From the NCBI GenBank assembly GCA_028287395.1, contig JAQBPR010000083.1, positions 1 through 47,396 of the forward strand: a stretch of DNA of 47,396 nucleotides, given 5' to 3'. The stretch is from Bacilli bacterium (GTDB taxonomy: Bacteria; Bacillota; Bacilli; Paenibacillales; NBRC-103111). The notes under the pieces were generated by a model. That model did no database searches. It saw only the letters and a list, made by a program, of their open reading frames with translations, and was not told where the DNA came from. Positions 43,553 to 47,396 of this stretch are shown piece after piece. Within the stretch, counting starts at the first letter, position 1, and each line of letters opens with the position of its first letter. The position numbers were made by a program, and so were the translations under genes.

Positions 43553-44737
43553 TTATATTTTCGACATTTCCCGCGCCCAGATCTGAGTTTGTTCCACCCA
43601 TTGCAGCGCTTGGTCAATATCGTTTGTCAACAAATTCAAATGTCCCATTTTCCTTTGAACCTTCGCTTCTTGCTTCCCATATAAATGAATTTTTACAGAT
43701 AAGCCTGCTGCTTCAGCCGTTTGCACGGATAACCACTCTAATAGAGGTCCTACATGCTGACCTAACAAATTCACCATCACAACAGGTGTTAATAATTCTG
43801 TAGATCCAAGCGGTAAATTACAGATAGCTCGAATATGCTGCTCAAATTGCGATGTACGGCACGCTTCCATCGTGTAATGACCCGAATTGTGCGGGCGCGG
43901 CGCAAGCTCGTTTACATACAGCTCGCCTTCCGCTGTCAAAAACATCTCAACCGCAATTAATCCCACCACATCCAGAGAAGCTGCGATTTGCGCTGCCAAC
44001 TGCTCCGCTTTCTGACGAATTGCCTCCGTTGTTCGCGCAGGTACAATGGACAAATGGAGGATATTATCGACATGGATGTTCTCCGAAACAGGAAATGCCT
44101 TTACTTCTCCGCGCGGGCTCCTAGCTGCAATAACCGACAATTCCCGCTCAAAACGTACGAACTGCTCCAGCACCAGCTCTGTTTTCGCACGACTTAACTC
44201 CGTATAAGCCGCTTCAGCCTCATCCAACGACCGTATGACCCACTGCCCTTTACCATCATAGCCGCCTGTTGCAGTTTTCAAAATACAAGGTGTACCTAAG
44301 CGACCAATCGCCGCTCGCAGCTGTGCTAAATCGGCAATTTCCTCGTATGGCGCCACTCGCACACCCGCTGCCTCAATCGCCCTTTTCTCGCGAAGCCGAT
44401 GCTGTGTCGTATAAAGCAGCTTACTGCCTTGCGGCACGTAGGATTCGGTCATTAACATATCTGCCACGCTTGCGTCCACATTCTCAAACTCGTAGGTAAT
44501 CACATCCGAAAGCTGCGCTAATTGTTTAGCAGCCTGCTCATCACAATAATCTGCAACAATTTGTTGATCGGCCACTTGCCCGCATGGCGAGTTTTCTATC
44601 GGGTCCAATGTAACAAACCGGTAACCCATATGGCGACCGGCTAATGCTAGCATTCTACCCAATTGACCCCCGCCCAGCACGCCAATCGTGCTTCCTGGCA
44701 TAATAACCAAGGCTTCCTCAACGGACTTTTTTATCAT
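43553..44737 (-). CDS. purK: N5-carboxyaminoimidazole ribonucleotide synthase
   Basis: A 394-residue ATP-grasp enzyme that makes N5-CAIR from AIR, bicarbonate and ATP. It has [40 protein letters not shown], and the late [19 protein letters not shown]. The ATG at 44737 overlaps the purE stop as ATGA; an in-frame ATG at 44701 is possible because the conserved domain starts just after it, leaving 12 extra residues in the longer form. Confidence 0.97.
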   Translation of the reverse strand: MIKKSVEEALVIMPGSTIGVLGGGQLGRMLALAGRHMGYRFVTLDPIENSPCGQVADQQIVADYCDEQAAKQLAQLSDVITYEFENVDASVADMLMTESYVPQGSKLLYTTQHRLREKRAIEAAGVRVAPYEEIADLAQLRAAIGRLGTPCILKTATGGYDGKGQWVIRSLDEAEAAYTELSRAKTELVLEQFVRFERELSVIAARSPRGEVKAFPVSENIHVDNILHLSIVPARTTEAIRQKAEQLAAQIAASLDVVGLIAVEMFLTAEGELYVNELAPRPHNSGHYTMEACRTSQFEQHIRAICNLPLGSTELLTPVVMVNLLGQHVGPLLEWLSVQTAEAAGLSVKIHLYGKQEAKVQRKMGHLNLLTNDIDQALQWVEQTQIWAREMSKI

Positions 44738-45219
44738 AAAAGCTCACTGCTCTCGATGACCGTTTGGCGCGTAGCTTCACGGCGATCTTGTAATTTCAGT
44801 TGTAAATCCCGATCGGATATAGCTAAAATCTGTGCTGCCAAAAGACCTGCATTCGTCGCTCCCGCATTGCCAATCGCTACCGTTGCTACAGGCACGCCGC
44901 CTGGCATCTGAACAATGGATAATAACGAATCCAGACCATTCAAACTCGCTGACTTTACAGGTACTCCGATGACAGGTAAAACTGTTTTAGCTGCTACCAT
45001 ACCCGGTAAATGCGCTGCGCCGCCAGCTCCTGCAATAATCACTTGAATTCCGCGATCAATCGCGGATGCTGCATATTCAAACATTAAATCCGGCGTTCGA
45101 TGCGCGGATACGACTTTTTTTTCATAAGCAATGCTTAGTTCATCTAATATTGCGCAAGCCAGCTTCATTGTTTCCCAATCTGACTGACTTCCCATGATAA
45201 CGCCAACACGTGCCGACAT
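44734..45219 (-). CDS. purE: N5-carboxyaminoimidazole ribonucleotide mutase
   Basis: A 161-residue class I PurE. Motifs: [31 protein letters not shown] with the catalytic His, and [22 protein letters not shown] 45219 is chosen (AGAAGG 6 bases before); a TTG at 45225 is in frame but too close to the ribosome site. First gene of the pur operon, with a leader of about 110 bases. Confidence 0.97.
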   Translation of the reverse strand: MSARVGVIMGSQSDWETMKLACAILDELSIAYEKKVVSAHRTPDLMFEYAASAIDRGIQVIIAGAGGAAHLPGMVAAKTVLPVIGVPVKSASLNGLDSLLSIVQMPGGVPVATVAIGNAGATNAGLLAAQILAISDRDLQLKLQDRREATRQTVIESSELL

Positions 45220-45235
45220 GCTCAACCTTCTTTCT

Positions 45236-45288
45236 AAGATTAAAACAAAAGAAGAACAATCGCGGTGGTCCGCCCACTGTTCTGAACA
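45236..45288 (-). promoter_or_regulatory. Attenuator-like hairpin in the purE leader
   Basis: On the minus strand AGAACA (45283-45278) pairs with TGTTCT (45258-45253), enclosing an inner GCGG/CCGC stem, and is followed by CTTCTTTTGTTTTA. The same AGAACA can instead pair with TGTTC just upstream (45288-45284). This gives two exclusive folds, one terminator-like. No purine-riboswitch aptamer was recognised. Confidence 0.45.
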
Positions 45289-45335
45289 AGAAAACTGAGT
45301 TATTTCGACAGCAAATCCTTGATGATTACGTCTCT

Positions 45336-45365
45336 ATTTTAACAGCTTTTAACTATTGATGTCAA
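45336..45365 (-). promoter_or_regulatory. Promoter of the pur operon
   Basis: Minus strand: perfect -35 TTGACA (45365-45360), spacer 18, -10 TAAAAT (45341-45336). The transcript would start near 45329. The PurBox-like pair lies just upstream. Confidence 0.8.
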
Positions 45366-45369
45366 CTCC

Positions 45370-45414
45370 AAAGACGAACGATTTTCTCGGTTTAAGAATG
45401 AAAAGTTCGCTTTT
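45370..45414. promoter_or_regulatory. Inverted PurBox-like pair (PurR operator candidate)
   Basis: AAAGACGAACGAT (45370-45382, plus) and AAAAGCGAACTTT (45414-45402, minus) match the B. subtilis PurR box AWWWCCGAACWWT at about 10 and 12 of 13 positions, in inverted orientation, 19 bases apart. They sit directly upstream of the purE -35, as in B. subtilis, where PRPP relieves PurR repression. Confidence 0.65.
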
Positions 45415-45439
45415 ACTTAATGAAACAAGCTCTTTTATA

Positions 45440-45457
45440 GTAAAAAATGCTTTTTAC
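45440..45457 (-). terminator. Weak AT-rich hairpin after the exonuclease gene
   Basis: GTAAAAA (45440-45446) and TTTTTAC (45451-45457) form a 7-bp A/T stem with a 4-base loop. Lacking a GC core it is a poor terminator; listed as the only candidate behind the gene. Confidence 0.3.
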
Positions 45458-45491
45458 ACTGTTTTCCAGTCAAATCCAGTTTATTTGCCAC

Positions 45492-46118
45492 TTAAACGCT
45501 TTTTGTTTGCCGCTCCTCATAACGATTCTCTTGGCTTTGCAGTACAGCATAGTCGGGTTTCCATTTCGGCGGACCGTATTTGGGCATAAATCCAAGTTTG
45601 TTCAAGTACTCATCGATTCTCGCTTCTTGGTTCAGCTTTTCATATAGATGCCAGCAGCCATATACATCCGACAATGCACGATGCGCCCCCACTAGCGATA
45701 TATCATAGCGTTGACATAAATCTACTAATTTATAAGGAAAAAACGTACGATCCCGACTCACCGTCAATGTATCGATAAAAGAATTGCTAAAGGATCTGCC
45801 TGCCAATCGTTTCAAAGAATAATGGAGAAAGCCAAGATCAAACGCGGCGTTATGAGCGACAATTAAACTATCCCCGATAAATCGATTAAAAACCTTGAAC
45901 GCTGTCACCTCATCGAATCCATGCTGTAACGCCGCATCCGTAATCCCAGTCAACTCTATTATTTTCGGAGATAGAGTGCCATTAAATTGCACTAACGTAC
46001 TAAACTCTCCCACCACCTGTCCATTCGCAATCCGAATCGCCGCCATTTCAATGACGCGATCCTTCTGTGGATCCAGTCCCGTCGTCTCAAAATCGAATAC
46101 AGTTATATTATTAAACAT
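45492..46118 (-). CDS. DnaQ-type 3'-5' exonuclease
   Basis: A 208-residue DEDDh exonuclease. Exo I is VFDFETTGLDP (D9, E11), Exo II is VAHNAAFDLGFL, and Exo III is HRALSDVYG. It resembles the epsilon/PolC-type proofreading domain but stands alone, so it could trim DNA or RNA ends in repair or turnover. ATG 46118 follows GGGGGAG. No polymerase is adjacent. A weak AT-only hairpin (45440-45457) lies downstream. Confidence 0.92.
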   Translation of the reverse strand: MFNNITVFDFETTGLDPQKDRVIEMAAIRIANGQVVGEFSTLVQFNGTLSPKIIELTGITDAALQHGFDEVTAFKVFNRFIGDSLIVAHNAAFDLGFLHYSLKRLAGRSFSNSFIDTLTVSRDRTFFPYKLVDLCQRYDISLVGAHRALSDVYGCWHLYEKLNQEARIDEYLNKLGFMPKYGPPKWKPDYAVLQSQENRYEERQTKSV

Positions 46119-46304
46119 ACAAATCTCCCCCGTCCGAACCTTTATTACACACTCTATTATAAAGGAAACAGGCGAAAAGTGGAAATTGCATTACATATAA
46201 ATTCATAAAATTCAATTCTATAGGGAATCAATATAGCCTACCTTTTAGTTCTGATTATCAGCATCATTTGCAAGCCTAAGCATGATGCCCACAACGTTGC
46301 TCTC

Positions 46305-47234
46305 TTATTTCCGTATATTAGCGATTCCGAATGGAACGTGAACCGATGGCGCAAATTTGGCTGTCCCCTCAATATGACCTATCTGATCATCGAAGAAAAT
46401 ATGTGGTTTAAAAACCTTCAGCACACGTCCTTTTTCGATACCCCCCAAGAAAAAAGCATCATCCACTTGAATGCCCCAATCTCTTAGCGTAGAAATCACT
46501 CGTTTATGGGCAGGAGCACTCCTTGCCGTAGCAATCGCTATTCTAATTCTCGGCTTGCAGCTCGGATCTACTGCTTTCTTGATTAGCTCTCTGTTCTGAA
46601 GCTTTGCGATTTCTGCAAAAAACTTCTTTAATGGCCCTGCCGGCAAAGGCTCGCCTTCCTTCAATTTTTCATAATGATGAAACGAAGCAAGTGCACCTTC
46701 TTGGTAAATGGTTTCTGCTGAATCATCTGCAAGAATTCCATCAAAATCAAAAGCGATTCGCAGCTCTTGATCCTCATAATCATCCACAAACTCTGTAGGA
46801 TAGACGCAACCAGCTGGTAAACCCGCTTCAACCGCCTGTTTAACATCCTCTCTATTTCCCGACAAAAATAAAGAAGCGTTAAATGCTTCCATAAATGAAA
46901 ACGGACTGCTTCCTTTAGTGAAAACAGCTCGAGTGATGGGCAGTTTATAGTCTTCAATTGAGTTAAAAACTCGTAATCCTGTATCTGGATCATTTCGTGA
47001 TAGCAAAACAACTTCAACAGGCTGATCTTCCGGCGAATCATTATTAATCCCCAACAATCTTCTAACCAAAGGAAAGGCAACTCCCATGTCCAAAGTGACA
47101 TGTTCATGCTCTCGCTGATATTTCCTATATTCCAATTCGCCCTTTTCGCGAAAAATGTGATCTGATTCTTTCAAATCAAATAGAGCGCTGGATGCGATGG
47201 CTATAACAAATTTATCCTCAATCCGAAATGGCAT
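46305..47234 (-). CDS. Cytosolic 5'-nucleotidase (cN-I-like, PF06189 family)
   Basis: A 309-residue protein of the bacterial 5'-nucleotidase family related to animal cN-I. It starts with FRIEDKFVIAIASSALFDL, has the HVTLDMGVAFPLVRRLL segment, the HAD-type nucleophile motif IAFDFDGILADDSAE, the IAIATARSAPAHKRV motif, and ends IFFDDQIGHIEG with the acidic metal pair. It should dephosphorylate nucleoside monophosphates, so it may balance the purine pool near the pur operon; the link is only positional. ATG 47234 has AAAGGA about 10 bases upstream. Confidence 0.9.
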   Translation of the reverse strand: MPFRIEDKFVIAIASSALFDLKESDHIFREKGELEYRKYQREHEHVTLDMGVAFPLVRRLLGINNDSPEDQPVEVVLLSRNDPDTGLRVFNSIEDYKLPITRAVFTKGSSPFSFMEAFNASLFLSGNREDVKQAVEAGLPAGCVYPTEFVDDYEDQELRIAFDFDGILADDSAETIYQEGALASFHHYEKLKEGEPLPAGPLKKFFAEIAKLQNRELIKKAVDPSCKPRIRIAIATARSAPAHKRVISTLRDWGIQVDDAFFLGGIEKGRVLKVFKPHIFFDDQIGHIEGTAKFAPSVHVPFGIANIRK

Positions 47235-47262
47235 GATTTAATCGTCCTTTCCTTTTTTCTTG

Positions 47263-47396
47263 CTACTTAATTTCGGAATATATCTTCAACGCTTGTTCCA
47301 TTTTATTTATGTATTCCTTATTCCTATCTGAACAAATAAATTCAACACTTTGATTTCCCGAATCATTCAAAAGCTCCTGACTACTCAGTATTTTAT
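47263..47396 (-). CDS. C-terminal end of an unrecognised gene (cut by window edge)
   Basis: An open frame runs in from the window edge and stops at TAG (47263-47265). The 43 visible residues (for example ICSDRNKEYINKMEQALKIY) are hydrophilic and helix-prone. It ends 28 bases before the 5'-nucleotidase start, so the two could be one operon. No family can be named. Confidence 0.5.
   Translation of the reverse strand, partial: KILSSQELLNDSGNQSVEFICSDRNKEYINKMEQALKIYSEIK

Noticed and set aside
45253-45283. T-box-like GGACCACCGCG in the purE leader
   Set aside because: It only vaguely resembles the T-box core, the leader is about 110 bases and lacks a Stem I, and the gene is not of amino-acid metabolism.
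45219-45340. Guanine riboswitch in front of purE
   Set aside because: Expected from B. subtilis, but the conserved loop sequences and three-way junction were not found in the leader.
46185-46200. GAAATTGCATT near 46.19 kb as a second copy of the purC-purS inverted repeat
   Set aside because: Only one 11-base arm matches and no partner arm is present; probably chance.

Overview
The window looks like chromosomal DNA of a low-to-moderate GC Gram-positive bacterium of the Bacillales, most likely a Paenibacillaceae member (Paenibacillus or a close relative). The reasons are strong AGGAGG-type ribosome sites with many TTG/GTG starts, a YesM/YesN-type two-component pair beside a carbohydrate ABC importer, a Bacillus-order pur operon with PurS and an iron-sulfur type PurF, and housekeeping genes of Bacillales type (YerC, TseB/YpmB, DgkB, RlmD). 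Nearly everything is on the minus strand. No rRNA, tRNA, CRISPR array or intact insertion sequence was seen.

Layout. (1) 1-8390, minus: a carbohydrate locus transcribed solute-binding lipoprotein > two permeases > PfkB sugar kinase > GHL6-type putative glycoside hydrolase > YesM-like sensor kinase > YesN-like regulator (cut by the window edge). No ATPase is present, so a shared MsmX-type ATPase is presumably used. (2) 8797-18864, minus: an eleven-gene operon headed by an FCD-type GntR regulator, then an amino-acid type ABC importer (binding protein, permease, ATPase), a nitrilase-family amidase, a creatinase-like M24 protein, an SDR, an M20 deacylase/peptidase, a class I aminotransferase, a DapA-family lyase and an FAH-family hydrolase, ended by a hairpin terminator. 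A divergent enolase-superfamily gene (19227-20363, plus) faces it across a 362-bp control region with three copies of a paired TGATCA operator. This is the most novel-looking part of the window: a complete import-and-degrade system for an unknown, probably modified (N-acyl, amide or amidine-bearing) amino acid. (3) 20500-25463, minus: an accessory stretch with a 5'-truncated inositol-monophosphatase gene, an AlkZ/YcaQ-like winged-helix protein, a NERD protein, a class II Fic protein with a striking promoter-proximal repeat, and an HNH endonuclease with an altered metal site. (4) 25637-31719: housekeeping genes rlmD, dgkB, a CbiX-type chelatase, yerC, a small basic protein, tseB, a Bax-inhibitor-1 family membrane protein and an unannotated 41-residue membrane peptide. 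(5) 31733-45219, minus: the de novo purine operon purE-K-B-C-S-Q-L-F-M-N-H-D, preceded by a PurR-box-like inverted pair, a good sigma-A promoter and an attenuator-like hairpin, and interrupted between purC and purS by a 339-bp repeat-bearing spacer. (6) 45492-47396, minus: a DnaQ-type exonuclease, a cytosolic 5'-nucleotidase and the tail of an unrecognised gene.

Start codons were re-chosen where a ribosome site clearly favours an internal start. Function names rest on motif recognition by eye. Substrates of regions 1 and 2 are inferred, not shown.
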